Positions 37,825 through 47,356 are shown, numbered from the stretch's first letter. The stretch is 64,000 nucleotides of DNA from Psychrobacter pacificensis (GCF_900101915.1 NZ_FNAL01000009.1:52828-116827), one strand, 5' to 3'. A program made the numbers and translations. The notes: generated from the letters alone by a model not told the origin.

Positions 37825-37977
37825 ATCACAGTGATGTCTGAGCACCTACCATAACACTCGCAGTCGGTCTAATACCTTGCGTCGTATTGCAACCTGCCAC
37901 AGATAATACAGTTGTCGTTAGCAAAATCGCCATACTGATATTGGCAATGCTTTTATAGTGTTTAGAGAGTGATGACA
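37825..37977 (-). CDS. Small lipoprotein, 50 residues
   Basis: A 50-codon frame with AGGA 7 bases before its ATG. The first 30 residues form a classical lipoprotein signal: basic start (MSSLSKHYK), hydrophobic core and lipobox SVAGC (Cys 30). The mature part is only 21 residues (CNTTQGIRPTASVMVGAQTSL). It lies directly upstream of the two M16 peptidase genes on the same strand, so it could be the first gene of their operon. It is not recognised as a known family. The signal peptide and ribosome site make it a good gene call despite its size. Confidence 0.7.
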
Positions 37978-38271
37978 TAAGCGTTTCCTAATAAGGATTT
38001 TTGAATGAGTCTTGGTAGAGTAGGCGAAGTCTTGCAAGGAACAAGTCAGAATTTTGTGTCCAAACCTTAAGCAAAACTCTCTCAAATCATTATGTGATTT
38101 TTTGAGCAGATAATTTTTGACGACAGTCTACTATGGTAAGGGCTAAGCGCGACTTGAATTATGCTAAAATAGGCTAAAACCCATGGTCATATAGCTGGCA
38201 AGCTTATGACAATCTAAAAATCCATTTACAATAAACAAATAATTAATAGCGATAACTTTTAGGGCAAACTT

Positions 38272-39642
38272 ATGAATAACCCAAACAATAGCAACCGTGT
38301 GGTCATCAATCTTGATGATGGTCTTGATGACTTAGATGACGATGATATTACCTTACCCAGTTTACCGGCGCAATCTGTAACCATTATTGATGAAACAGAG
38401 AGTGCTGCGCCACAAAGGGATAATACGGCAAATCCAGATGTCTCAAACAATCAGGCAGCAGAAAATATTGCTTTGGCCACGCCAATTGTTATGACAGAAG
38501 AGCATAACGTCCCTAAAGGTGCCTCTGAGAGCTTTTCAAGTGCTAAAGAGACAGGCACTACGAGCAAACCTGACACTGCGACAACCATTCCTGCCATGCC
38601 ATTACAAGAGCAGCTCGGGGACACGCCAAGCGTAAGTCCAGCCGCTAGCAGTAATGTACAGACGACTACGCCACAAGAGCCTGCTGCAGAGCCACAAGAC
38701 AATAAGAAAAAAGGCAGCTGGTTTAACCGTATGAAGACGGGGCTGAGTAAGTCACGTAAAAATTTGGCCGAAGGGATGGTCAGCATACTTATCGGTGGTA
38801 AAGAGATCGATGACGAGCTGTTAGAAGAGGTCGAAGATCAGTTATTGGTTGCTGATATCGGCGTTAATGCAACCAACCGTATCATCAAGAACCTGACCGA
38901 GCAGACTGCCCGTGGTGACTTGATTTATGCTCACTCACTCTATAAAGCCTTGCAAAGTGAGCTGGTTGATATCCTAACGCCTAAGGTTGAGCCGCTGGTG
39001 ATCGATACCAGCAAAAAACCATTTGTTATCTTAGTTGTGGGCGTCAATGGTGTGGGCAAAACCACAACCATCGGTAAGCTTGCCAAGCGCTTACAAGGTG
39101 AGGGTAAATCAGTCATGCTCGCAGCAGGGGATACTTTTCGCGCGGCTGCCACCGAGCAGCTACAGATTTGGGGCGAGCGTAATCATATCCCAGTGGTGGC
39201 ACAAGGTCATGGCTCTGATAGTGCTTCTGTTATTTTTGATGCGATGCAATCTGCCAAAGCAAAAAATATCGACGTACTCATAGCAGATACCGCTGGCCGT
39301 CTACAAAACAAGACACATTTGATGGCAGAGTTAGAGAAAGTGGTGCGCGTGATGCGTAAAGCTGATCCAAGCGCTCCGCATGAAGGTATGATCGTACTCG
39401 ATGCTGGCACGGGTCAAAATGCCATTAACCAAGTTGAGCTATTTAACAAGATTGTACCATTGACAGGTATCACCATTACGAAGCTAGATGGTACGGCAAA
39501 AGGTGGCGTGGTGTTTAACATTGCCGAAACGACAGACGTGCCTATCCGCTATATTGGTGTGGGTGAGTCGATTGATGACTTGCGCGCCTTTAGTCCGAAA
39601 CAGTTTGTCGCCGCTTTGTTTGAGACAGATGACAAAGAGTAG
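38272..39642 (+). CDS. ftsY: Signal recognition particle receptor FtsY
   Basis: SRP-receptor GTPase that delivers ribosomes to the inner membrane. The acidic, Pro/Thr-rich N-terminal A region covers about 1-145; the NG domain follows, with GVNGVGKTTTIGKLAKRL (G1) near 257, DTFRAAATEQL, DTAGRLQNK, TKLDGTAKGG and the terminal GVGESIDDLRAF. 456 residues is within the family range. Monocistronic here: E. coli's ftsEX do not follow; an alkyltransferase gene does. Confidence 0.96.
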   Translation: MNNPNNSNRVVINLDDGLDDLDDDDITLPSLPAQSVTIIDETESAAPQRDNTANPDVSNNQAAENIALATPIVMTEEHNVPKGASESFSSAKETGTTSKPDTATTIPAMPLQEQLGDTPSVSPAASSNVQTTTPQEPAAEPQDNKKKGSWFNRMKTGLSKSRKNLAEGMVSILIGGKEIDDELLEEVEDQLLVADIGVNATNRIIKNLTEQTARGDLIYAHSLYKALQSELVDILTPKVEPLVIDTSKKPFVILVVGVNGVGKTTTIGKLAKRLQGEGKSVMLAAGDTFRAAATEQLQIWGERNHIPVVAQGHGSDSASVIFDAMQSAKAKNIDVLIADTAGRLQNKTHLMAELEKVVRVMRKADPSAPHEGMIVLDAGTGQNAINQVELFNKIVPLTGITITKLDGTAKGGVVFNIAETTDVPIRYIGVGESIDDLRAFSPKQFVAALFETDDKE

Positions 39643-39696
39643 AACCGCTATTTGTAACGGCTAAACAATCTTTAAAATAATTTGGAAATCAAAGCC

Positions 39697-40269
39697 ATGA
39701 TAGTGACCGAAGCATCTTTTGGATCGTATCGATTAACGCTCATTGCCCGTCTCGATGAGCATGACCAGCCTGTGCTCGTTGAAGCCAACTGGCTGCTGCC
39801 CGGTAATACTTGGCACAGCTCAAAATCTGTCCCCAAGCTTAAAAAATATTATGGCCTGACAGATGAAGACTTTACCTTTATAGACAGCAATAGCCTAAGC
39901 ATGAAAGAGCCTACTCAAGCTTTACTGATAGAAACGATTTTCCAACTCAAAGATTATGCTGCTGGTAAACGCAAGACATTGGACTTGCCCTTAGATTTTT
40001 CTATGGGTACTGAGTTTCAACAAAGCGTATGGCGGGCACTACAAGAGATTGGCTATGGCGAAACCATCAGCTATGCCACCCTCGCGCAGCGTGTTAATAG
40101 CCCGAAGGGGTTCCGCGCGGTTGCACAGGCTAATGGCAAAAATCCTTTTAGTATCATTGTGCCTTGTCACCGAGTGATTGCAAGCGACGGTAAGCTTGGC
40201 GGTTATACAGGTGGATTAGATAAGAAGGAATATCTGCTGGCGCTTGAAGGGGTTAGGTGTAGAACGTAA
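39697..40269 (+). CDS. Methylated-DNA--protein-cysteine S-methyltransferase (Ogt/AGT family)
   Basis: Suicide repair protein that takes alkyl groups from O6-alkylguanine onto its active-site Cys. PCHRVI contains that Cys; the helix-turn-helix region YATLAQRVNSPKGFRAVAQANGKNP and the EYLLALEG end are typical. I start at ATG 39697; a TTG at 39682 in the same frame would add five residues but its ribosome site is no better. 190 residues, no Ada N-terminal domain, so it is Ogt-like. It follows ftsY by 54 bases. Confidence 0.92.
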   Translation: MIVTEASFGSYRLTLIARLDEHDQPVLVEANWLLPGNTWHSSKSVPKLKKYYGLTDEDFTFIDSNSLSMKEPTQALLIETIFQLKDYAAGKRKTLDLPLDFSMGTEFQQSVWRALQEIGYGETISYATLAQRVNSPKGFRAVAQANGKNPFSIIVPCHRVIASDGKLGGYTGGLDKKEYLLALEGVRCRT

Positions 40270-40308
40270 AGATAAATATAACGCTTCAACTATTGAATGA
40301 GTGAGCAG

Positions 40309-40345
40309 AAAAAAGCACCAAACCGACAATTGATTGGTGCTTTTT
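40309..40345. terminator. Bidirectional terminator, alkyltransferase gene / yebC
   Basis: A perfect 12-bp stem (aaaaagcaccaa and complement) with a 12-base loop and T runs both ways. Confidence 0.85.
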
Positions 40346-40383
40346 CTGGGGGTGTTCTTGCCAGTATTTAGTTATTAAGCTGG

Positions 40384-41133
40384 CTATCCCTCAAGCTGCG
40401 CCATGACGTCAGCAGAGAAGTTCACGTTAGTATAAACTTCTTGCACATCATCCGCATCTTCTAACATATCGATCATCTTTAGGATTTTTTCAGCATCTTC
40501 CACATTGTCGATTTCAGCCGTGGTAGATGGTGACATGGTGACTTCAGCATTGTCAGAGACAAGACCAGCAGCGTTAAGCGCGTCTTGAACTTGACCGAAA
40601 GTTTCCCACTCAGTGATGACAAGCAAGCTTTCACCATCGTTTTCGATATCAACGGCGCCCGCATCTAGTGCCACCATCATGACTTCATCTTCTAGGCTTA
40701 CATCATTAAAAGTGATCTCGCCGCGTTTGGTAAACAGATAAGCCACTGAACCTGAAGTACCAAGATTGCCATCACATTTGGTAAAGGCGTGACGGACTTC
40801 ACTGACCGTACGATTGAGGTTATCAGTCATGGTTTCGACCAGTACCGCTACACCGCCGACACCGTAGCCTTCGTAACTGACTTCTTCCATTTTTTCATTA
40901 TCACCGCCGCCTGTACCACGGTCGACAGCACGGTTGATCGTGTCGCGAGTCATATTGACTGATAGCGCTTTTTCGATAACAGCACGTAAGCGCGGGTTTT
41001 TGTCAGGGTCGGGGTCGCCTTGTTTGGCAGCTGAGACGATTTCACGAATAATTTTGGTAAATATTTTACCTTTTACTGCATCCTGACGGGCTTTACGGTG
41101 TTTAATATTTGCCCATTTTGAATGGCCTGCCAT
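40384..41133 (-). CDS. yebC: YebC/PmpR family protein
   Basis: Conserved DNA- or ribosome-associated protein of the TACO1 family. The N-terminus [19 protein letters not shown] is diagnostic; [19 protein letters not shown] and a C-terminal acidic domain ending [14 protein letters not shown] follow. 249 residues matches E. coli YebC (246). ruvC, its neighbour in E. coli, is absent here. A probable promoter lies just upstream; roles as transcription factor or translation helper are both described for the family. Confidence 0.95.
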   Translation of the reverse strand: MAGHSKWANIKHRKARQDAVKGKIFTKIIREIVSAAKQGDPDPDKNPRLRAVIEKALSVNMTRDTINRAVDRGTGGGDNEKMEEVSYEGYGVGGVAVLVETMTDNLNRTVSEVRHAFTKCDGNLGTSGSVAYLFTKRGEITFNDVSLEDEVMMVALDAGAVDIENDGESLLVITEWETFGQVQDALNAAGLVSDNAEVTMSPSTTAEIDNVEDAEKILKMIDMLEDADDVQEVYTNVNFSADVMAQLEG

Positions 41134-41451
41134 ATAACATCCTTAAGGTTTACGTATTATTTTTTATGTGCAAGAAGGCGATGAATTACAGCCTTCGATG
41201 TCTGATCACCTTGTTTTATACTATCATTATTTTGTCTATATCAGGTAATAGCGCTACTTGCACGTTAACGATTTGTATGTTGTTGAGAGTGCTTTTTTGC
41301 TACACTGTGGCAAATTATAGATTGTATTCACTGTGATAAGTGAGCAATATTATAAACCAGTTTTAACTATTTTGACCAACTTGCCCTTATCCATCACATT
41401 TTAAGTCATGGAACGCTATCAAGCCATTGATTTTATAAAGTTACTGATTCT

Positions 41452-42282
41452 ATGAAGCGACCAACTGCTGAAGCCCTAACACACTTGCGTAACCGTACGC
41501 ATATTATTATTGAAGGTACAGATACCCGTTTGGGTAAGCTCTTTGATATTGTATTATTGATTGCGATTTTGACCAGTGTGGCTGTCGTCATGCTTGATAG
41601 TGTGTTGTACATGCGCTTGCAATATGGCACGTTGTTTTTTTATGCAGAGTGGTTTTTTACGATTCTATTTACCATTGAGTATGCACTAAGGTTGTTTTCA
41701 GCACCCAATCGCTTGCGCTATGCGTTTAGTTTTTTTGGCATAGTGGATTTGTTGTCTGTTTTGCCAAGCTATCTCAGCTTACTATTTGTAGGTGTGCAGT
41801 ATCTACTTGTCATACGAGTGCTACGTATCTTACGTGTATTCCGTGTCCTAAAACTTAAAGCCTATATGCAACAAGCAGGTTTTTTGGCTTCTGCACTCAA
41901 AACCAGTCAGCAGAAAATTACCGTTTTCTTCTTGTCGCTTGTGCTATTGGTAACCATCTTTGGTTCAATCATTTACGTAGTAGAGGGGCCTGAGAACGGG
42001 TTTACTAGTATTCCATTGTCTATCTATTGGGCGGTCGTCACGATGACGACAGTTGGCTATGGTGATATGTCGCCCAAGACGCCGTTAGGCCAAGCAATTG
42101 CAACCATGGTTATGATCACAGGTTATTCGATTATCGCTGTACCGACAGGTATTTTTACCTCTGAGCTGGCTCGTAATATGCGTCCGCAGCTTAATCCTGT
42201 CACTTGTCCGAACTGTGGTAAATTCGGTCATGCAGTGGGCGCAGACTTTTGCGATCGCTGCGGGCACGCGCTCCACATTTAA
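41452..42282 (+). CDS. Voltage-gated potassium channel with C-terminal zinc ribbon
   Basis: Six-segment ion channel (276 residues): S1 about 30-49, S2 about 65-83, S3 about 92-113, S4 about 117-135, pore and S6 about 155-240. S4 has basic residues at every third position (R122, R125, R128, R131, K134). The selectivity filter is TVGYGD at 200-205, specific for K+. After S6 a short tail carries two C-x2-C pairs (C252/C255 and C267/C270), a zinc-ribbon shape. The ribbon is unusual for a Kv-like bacterial channel, and no RCK domain is present. The gene is monocistronic. Confidence 0.9.
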   Translation: MKRPTAEALTHLRNRTHIIIEGTDTRLGKLFDIVLLIAILTSVAVVMLDSVLYMRLQYGTLFFYAEWFFTILFTIEYALRLFSAPNRLRYAFSFFGIVDLLSVLPSYLSLLFVGVQYLLVIRVLRILRVFRVLKLKAYMQQAGFLASALKTSQQKITVFFLSLVLLVTIFGSIIYVVEGPENGFTSIPLSIYWAVVTMTTVGYGDMSPKTPLGQAIATMVMITGYSIIAVPTGIFTSELARNMRPQLNPVTCPNCGKFGHAVGADFCDRCGHALHI

Positions 42283-42318
42283 TGACAGGTTTGACTGTTA
42301 TTGCCAATTGATCGCTTA

Positions 42319-43620
42319 TTATACGTCAATGTACTCATCAACGAGCGGCGAGAGGTCAGTCTCAACGCCAAGATTGACCAGATTCCAGTACTGTCCAGAT
42401 ACGGTACGGTCTAACATCATGGTGGTGGCAGAGGGCTGAAACTGACCGAAGTATTTTAATGAAGTGCGCATTTGGGCAATCACCTCATGGTGTATTTGAC
42501 TGCTACCAAAATCAAATGGCCCTTCTTGGTATGGGCGGATAGATAGTGGTTTTAGACCAATAGATAGCCATTTTTCATAAAACTCGCCAGGGATGTTTTT
42601 ATCATCATCACGGCGAATATCTAAGGCGACAAGGTCTTGCTCAAGCGCGGTCACATCGCCTTTGATAGCATGCTTGGCAAAACGACGGAATAGTTGGACC
42701 TCGCTATCACTGTAACTACGGATACCGCCGAAGTCATACGCCACAACACTACCATCCTGCCGAAAAGCAAAGTTGCCTGGATGCGGATCACAATGCATAC
42801 GGTACAGACTAAATAGTTGTCCTGCGGTAAAATGAAACAAGCGCTTTGCTATTTTTTGCTTAATGGCATTGTCCCATGTTGCAGCGACGGTCAATGTCTC
42901 TCCTATCTCCTCAGTCAGTGTCAAAATCCGTCTAGAAGAGTGGCTGCTAATGACTTTTGGGATAATGAGACCTTCATCATCAGCATGAAAGGCACCAAAT
43001 ACACGCAGATTGTGCGCCTCTTTGGTATAGTCCAACTCGTCGTGTAGACTCTGTCGAATCTCATTAAATAACTGCTCTTGCAACTGCTTACTCATATTGA
43101 GCACACCTGCAATTTTTAGCGCCATGCGCACCTGTTTGAGGTCGCTATCACAGTTTTCATCGACATCAGGATACTGGACTTTGACCACGACCCTTTGTCC
43201 AGAAGGTAGCACAGCTTTATGGACTTGCCCAATAGATGCTGCGGCAAATGGCGTCTCGTCAAACTCACTGAACAGCTCTGCCATCGGTGCTTTAAGCTCA
43301 CGCTCAACTTGTGCACGTATTTGCGCATAAGGCATGGGCGGTGCATCTTTTTGGAGTTTTTCTAGGGCAGTTGCGACCTCAGGCGGGAACACGTCTTTGT
43401 ACTGTGAGGCAATTTGTCCGACTTTCATCACCGCACCTTTCATCTCACCCAACGTCTCGGCAATCTGGATACCCACGTCTTGCATCAAGTCTGAGCGAGC
43501 TTGTAGGCGCTTTTCTTCGTCACTCGAGAGATGCTTAAACGAGTTTTTAGCGGCTTTGCCGGCGATGCTTGCTGTCATGCCAGCGAGTTTCATAAAGCGC
43601 TTTCCGGACGTTTTTGCCAT
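42319..43620 (-). CDS. ABC1/AarF/UbiB family atypical kinase
   Basis: Atypical protein-kinase-like ATPase, 433 residues. The KxGQ helix (MKVGQIASQYKDVFPPEV), Ala-rich loop PFAAASIGQVH, catalytic-type Lys in VVVKVQYP, HCDPHPGNFAF and AYDFGGIR are in the family order. Members support ubiquinone biosynthesis or lipid homeostasis. UbiB itself ends in two membrane helices, which I do not see, and the ubiE/ubiJ neighbours are absent, so a non-UbiB ABC1 paralog is more likely. It is convergent with the channel gene. Confidence 0.88.
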   Translation of the reverse strand: MAKTSGKRFMKLAGMTASIAGKAAKNSFKHLSSDEEKRLQARSDLMQDVGIQIAETLGEMKGAVMKVGQIASQYKDVFPPEVATALEKLQKDAPPMPYAQIRAQVERELKAPMAELFSEFDETPFAAASIGQVHKAVLPSGQRVVVKVQYPDVDENCDSDLKQVRMALKIAGVLNMSKQLQEQLFNEIRQSLHDELDYTKEAHNLRVFGAFHADDEGLIIPKVISSHSSRRILTLTEEIGETLTVAATWDNAIKQKIAKRLFHFTAGQLFSLYRMHCDPHPGNFAFRQDGSVVAYDFGGIRSYSDSEVQLFRRFAKHAIKGDVTALEQDLVALDIRRDDDKNIPGEFYEKWLSIGLKPLSIRPYQEGPFDFGSSQIHHEVIAQMRTSLKYFGQFQPSATTMMLDRTVSGQYWNLVNLGVETDLSPLVDEYIDV

Positions 43621-43761
43621 TCATATCACCATATAGTGGATTGTTTTGCTCAGTCATAATTCTATTATTTTCATCAAACAATTACTGTTTAACTAATGTG
43701 TGAAAAATAAGAAGTTTTACTTTATTAACAAAGCTAGTAATCTATAAAATTAGAAAACACC

Positions 43762-44298
43762 TTAAGTGCTTGTATTGACTGAATAAATATTGCTTAGCCA
43801 GTAGTCTAGTGCCATCTCATAACCCATATGACCCAAACCACAGATGACACCGACTGCGACATCGCTCAAATAGGAATGATGCCTGAAAGGCTCACGTGCA
43901 TGGACATTGGATAAATGGACCTCTATAAAAGGCTTCTGTGTCGCTAGTAACGCATCGCGTAGGGCAACTGAGGTATGGGTAAAGGCAGCAGGATTGATAA
44001 TAACGGCATCAGCTTGGGCAGATTTTTCTGCTAATAAACCATAATATTGAATCTTATCTACTAGATCGCCTTCATGGTTTGACTGTACACAAATTAATTC
44101 AATGCTGTGCTGAGCGGCTCGTTCGACCAAGCGTTTTTCGATATCTACCAGCGTCATATGGCCATAAATTTCAGGCTCACGCTTACCCAATAAGTTCAGG
44201 TTGACGCCATTCACCAATAGCAGTTTGTGATTGAGGGTCTGATCGATGTGTTGGTCAGCAGGATTTTCTGCTGCTGTAGATGGAGAAGAGGACGTCAT
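43762..44298 (-). CDS. aroQ: 3-dehydroquinate dehydratase type II
   Basis: Third step of the shikimate pathway. Type II signature [20 protein letters not shown] begins near residue 31, with the catalytic Tyr of EIYG; then [32 protein letters not shown] and [22 protein letters not shown]. 178 residues, about 25 longer than the family because of a hydrophilic N-terminus that starts with MTSSSPS. An internal start is possible but no good ribosome site was found. In many species accB and accC follow; here they do not. Confidence 0.95.
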   Translation of the reverse strand: MTSSSPSTAAENPADQHIDQTLNHKLLLVNGVNLNLLGKREPEIYGHMTLVDIEKRLVERAAQHSIELICVQSNHEGDLVDKIQYYGLLAEKSAQADAVIINPAAFTHTSVALRDALLATQKPFIEVHLSNVHAREPFRHHSYLSDVAVGVICGLGHMGYEMALDYWLSNIYSVNTST

Positions 44299-44715
44299 AG
44301 TAATCTCTATCGCTGTTTAAATATGTGAATGATTTATTATAATGAATAAGGTATGCATGACAAATAGGTTGCACACGCTGATCCAGCGTATCCCTTTATA
44401 ATAGCAGCTTGTAGGCTGGGTTATAAAAAAATTACAGGAAAAACTCACCCATGCCTTAAAAAGCGTGTTAAAAGTCTTTATGTTGCTAAAAACCCGTGCT
44501 ATGATATTTTTTATGCAATAAGTATTGCAAGTTTGTTACTGTCATTGATATGAGAGATAGTTTGCAAGATTGGCTTTCTTTTATATAAGCGTTTTAAAGA
44601 TGACTGTGACTAGATTAGTACTCTTAAGTTTTTGATTTCATCATCTTAGATCCCGTTTATATGCAATGTTGCAAAGGAATTTGGGGCTAAGCGAACTTTT
44701 TTAGGAAGTAATATT
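44299..44715. other. aroQ / cold-shock gene divergent region and long cold-shock leader
   Basis: 417 bases without a protein gene. The right half is probably the 5' leader of the cold-shock mRNA, about 200 bases from the extended -10 at 44497. The palindromic ttgcaataagtattgcaag at 44514-44532 (ttgca..tgcaa) would fall in that leader. Confidence 0.5.
44497..44505 (+). promoter_or_regulatory. Extended -10 of the cold-shock gene
   Basis: TGCTATGAT: TGn extension with a 5/6 -10 match. Predicted start is near 44512, giving a leader of about 200 bases, comparable to the 159-base cspA leader of E. coli. Confidence 0.5.
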
Positions 44716-44931
44716 ATGTCAGCTCGTGAGCAAGGTATCGTTAAGTGGTTTAATGACTCAAAAGGCTTTGGTTTCATTCAACGTGACAGCGGAGAAGATA
44801 TTTTTGTCCATTTCCGCGCGATTCAGGGTGATGGCTATCGTTCTTTAAAAGATGGCGAAAAAGTTGAGTTCAGCGTAGTAGAAGGTGAAAAAGGCCTACA
44901 AGCTGAAGAAGTCAGAAAGTTAGAAGAGTAA
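44716..44931 (+). CDS. Cold-shock domain protein (CspA family)
   Basis: A 71-residue single OB-fold domain that melts RNA structure at low temperature. RNP1 KGFGFIQ at about 16-22 and RNP2 DIFVHF at about 31-36 are intact, and [20 protein letters not shown] matches the CspA core. It has its own promoter and leader and is followed by a structured RNA element. Which csp number it is cannot be told. Confidence 0.95.
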   Translation: MSAREQGIVKWFNDSKGFGFIQRDSGEDIFVHFRAIQGDGYRSLKDGEKVEFSVVEGEKGLQAEEVRKLEE

Positions 44932-44992
44932 TCTATCCAGACATTAAAGCAGTTTAGTTATAATGTCTGTATGAACTACTGATATACTACTG

Positions 44993-45071
44993 AGTCAAGC
45001 CCGTATTGTCTTACCCATGTTGAGTGAACAACAGCATATTTGGTAGGTCAGGTATTGGGCTTGGCTTTTTT
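44993..45071 (+). ncRNA. Structured RNA / terminator element downstream of the cold-shock gene
   Basis: A 9-bp outer stem (gtcaagccc with gggcttggc) encloses a 6-bp stem (cttacc / ggtagg) and an inner stem (atgttg / cagcat), and runs directly into a seven-T tract. The total span is about 75 bases with three stacked helices. It starts 60 bases after the stop, longer and more structured than an ordinary terminator. It is either an elaborate terminator, a 3'-derived small RNA, or both. A TATAAT at 44959-44964 could start a separate transcript. Confidence 0.45.
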
Positions 45072-45209
45072 TGTACCCGTATGTCTAGCGGCCATCTATA
45101 GATATAATGTTGCGACTACTATTGGTCACGCTTATGTCAGTATAAAATTTTATTGTGAGCTGATTTGTGATTGATAAAATACAAGCAACTAATTTAAAAG
45201 GATATTTTT

Positions 45210-46364
45210 TTGAGTAATTTTACAACGTTTACTGATTTGCCACTTTCAACCGCGACCCTGCGGGCAGTGAGTGATTTGGGATTCACGGAACTCACGCCGA
45301 TTCAGGCGAAAATACTACCGCATACACTAGCAAGTCAAGATGCCATCGGACAGGCGCAAACGGGAACGGGTAAAACAGCAACGTTTTTATTGACAATCAT
45401 GGAAGCGTTACTCAAACGTCCTTTTACGCATGATGAAACGCGTTATCTAGGTGAGCCGCGTGCCGTGATTATGGCGCCAACTCGCGAGCTGGCTCAACAG
45501 ATATTTGAGGACTGCATTGCACTGACCAAATACACCTCATTACACAGTGTCTGTATTATGGGTGGGACCAATTACGAAACCCAGCAGCATGAGCTTGAGC
45601 GCCAATACGTTGATATTTTGGTGGCGACGCCTGGCCGTCTAATTGATCTTGCCAATAAAGGCATGGTGTATTTAGATCGAGTAGAGGTGCTGGTGCTTGA
45701 TGAAGCAGACCGTATGCTGGACATGGGTTTTATCCCTGATATCAAGCGCCTTGTGGGGCGTATGCCCGCCAATACAGACCGTCAAAGCTTACTGTTTTCT
45801 GCTACTTTTAACCAAGATGTGATGAATTTGGCGTATCGCTGGTTGCATGAGCCGCAGTTTGTGGAAATCGAGCCAGAACACAAGACCAGCGAATTGGTTG
45901 ATCAGCACTTTTACTTACTGACAGAAGATCAAAAACTCGAAGCCCTTCAGCGTATTATTAGTGAGGAGGCCGTTGAAAAGGTCATTGTATTCGCCAATCG
46001 CAAAGATCAAGTCAAGCGTCTCTATCATAAACTGCGTCAAGCGCATAAGATTGTCATGCTCTCAGGTGATGTAATTCAGCAAAAACGTGAGAAATACTTG
46101 CAGCGCTTCAAGGATGGTCACACGTCTATCTTGGTGGCGACAGATGTTGCAGGGCGCGGTATCCATGTTGATGATATCAGTCATGTCGTTAACTATACCT
46201 TGCCCGATCAACCAGATGATTATGTCCACCGTATTGGTCGTACGGGCCGCGCTGGGCAAACAGGCATTAGCATTAGCTTTGTCAGTGAAGATGACGCATT
46301 TAATATACCAGCATTAGAGAAGCATTTAGAAACCAAGTTTACGCTTGAGCAGTGGCAGGAATAA
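45210..46364 (+). CDS. DEAD-box ATP-dependent RNA helicase (RhlB-like)
   Basis: A 384-residue helicase core. Motifs in order: Q motif with GFTELTPIQ, AQTGTGKTATF (I), PTRELAQQ (Ia), VATPGRL (Ib), VLDEADRMLDMGF (II), SATF (III), ATDVAGRGIH (V) and HRIGRTGRAG (VI). There is almost no C-terminal extension. The overall spacing resembles RhlB, the degradosome helicase, but the basic C-terminal tail is missing. The start is TTG, supported by AAGGA at 8 bases. The cold-shock gene upstream, 278 bases away, hints at a cold-related role. Confidence 0.9.
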   Translation: MSNFTTFTDLPLSTATLRAVSDLGFTELTPIQAKILPHTLASQDAIGQAQTGTGKTATFLLTIMEALLKRPFTHDETRYLGEPRAVIMAPTRELAQQIFEDCIALTKYTSLHSVCIMGGTNYETQQHELERQYVDILVATPGRLIDLANKGMVYLDRVEVLVLDEADRMLDMGFIPDIKRLVGRMPANTDRQSLLFSATFNQDVMNLAYRWLHEPQFVEIEPEHKTSELVDQHFYLLTEDQKLEALQRIISEEAVEKVIVFANRKDQVKRLYHKLRQAHKIVMLSGDVIQQKREKYLQRFKDGHTSILVATDVAGRGIHVDDISHVVNYTLPDQPDDYVHRIGRTGRAGQTGISISFVSEDDAFNIPALEKHLETKFTLEQWQE

Positions 46365-46393
46365 TTGCTATAAATAGGTAACACTTAACCAAT

Positions 46394-46431
46394 AAACCCC
46401 TTAATATCATTTTTGATATTAAGGGGTTTTT
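46394..46431 (+). terminator. Intrinsic terminator after the helicase gene
   Basis: A long perfect stem (aaaccccttaatatca and its complement) with a T-rich loop and a TTTTT tail, 30 bases after the stop. Confidence 0.9.
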
Positions 46432-46477
46432 GTACGCTTGGTAAAGTCCGCGCAGTACTCGAGTTATGTGTTAGAAA

Positions 46478-47356
46478 TTATTGACCATGATGCATGGAGG
46501 TGGCGTCATCACCCATATCATGCATGCTATGATCCATATGATTATCCATGTCTTGCATATCATGATCCATAGCTGGCGTCATATCGTGATTCATCTGATC
46601 TATATTATGAGCATCTGTCTCAGACATCATAGCAGAGTGGCTACTATGATCCATCTGTGCGTGTCCACCACCATGCCCGCCATGCATGTTTGCCATGACC
46701 ATAGGAACGACAGCAACTGCCAAACCTGAGAGTACCATCACCGCACCATTTAACTGCCTTAAGCGAAAACGACCAATCTTGTCACGTAACCAGCCGACTG
46801 TCTCGTGCGTTGCAACTAACATCGGCACCGTGCCAAGACCAAAAACAAACATCAACGCTGCACCGCTTAATGGGTTGTGAGCCACCACCGCGATGAGTAG
46901 GGCGCCATATACCAAACCGCAAGGCAAAAAGCCCCAAAGCAAACCAGCTGTCAATGCACGTGGAAAGGTGTTTAGGGGAAAGACCTTTTGGCGTAGCGGG
47001 CTGAGGTATTGCCAAAAGCGCATACCAAAACGCTCGAGCTTATTCAAAAAAGGTGCGCCAAGCATGGTCACACCCACAAAGACCAACACTGCGCCCAGTA
47101 AAATACGTGGCAAGCTATTGCCTTTCATGAGTGGCTCTAACACCGTCGTACCGATAAATCCTGCCAGCAGACCTAACAGTGCATAACTGCTCAGACGGCC
47201 AAGATGATAGGTGGCCACCAGCGCGCGGCGTTTAGTAGGACTGACATCTTTCATAGACAGACCAAATGCCGTCACAAGACCGCCACACATACCCAAACAA
47301 TGCGGCGAGCCAAAAAACCCCATCAGTAATGCCGCAGCAAGTAAAGCCATGGTCAT
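46478..47356 (-). CDS. SafE/TauE-type membrane protein with His/Met-rich tail
   Basis: Polytopic inner-membrane protein of the sulfite-exporter TauE/SafE superfamily in the version that accompanies cbb3 oxidase assembly genes. The start FGSPHCLGMCGGLVTAFG holds a C-x3-C pair in the first segment, and about six membrane segments follow (to about residue 218). Residues 223-292 form a hydrophilic tail with 13 His and 13 Met (NMHGGHGGGHAQMDH ..., HMDHSMHDM), a composition that binds copper ions. ccoS lies 99 bases upstream on the same strand, so copper delivery to cytochrome cbb3 oxidase is the likely context. The tail is longer than I would expect for the family. Confidence 0.85.
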   Translation of the reverse strand: MTMALLAAALLMGFFGSPHCLGMCGGLVTAFGLSMKDVSPTKRRALVATYHLGRLSSYALLGLLAGFIGTTVLEPLMKGNSLPRILLGAVLVFVGVTMLGAPFLNKLERFGMRFWQYLSPLRQKVFPLNTFPRALTAGLLWGFLPCGLVYGALLIAVVAHNPLSGAALMFVFGLGTVPMLVATHETVGWLRDKIGRFRLRQLNGAVMVLSGLAVAVVPMVMANMHGGHGGGHAQMDHSSHSAMMSETDAHNIDQMNHDMTPAMDHDMQDMDNHMDHSMHDMGDDATSMHHGQ

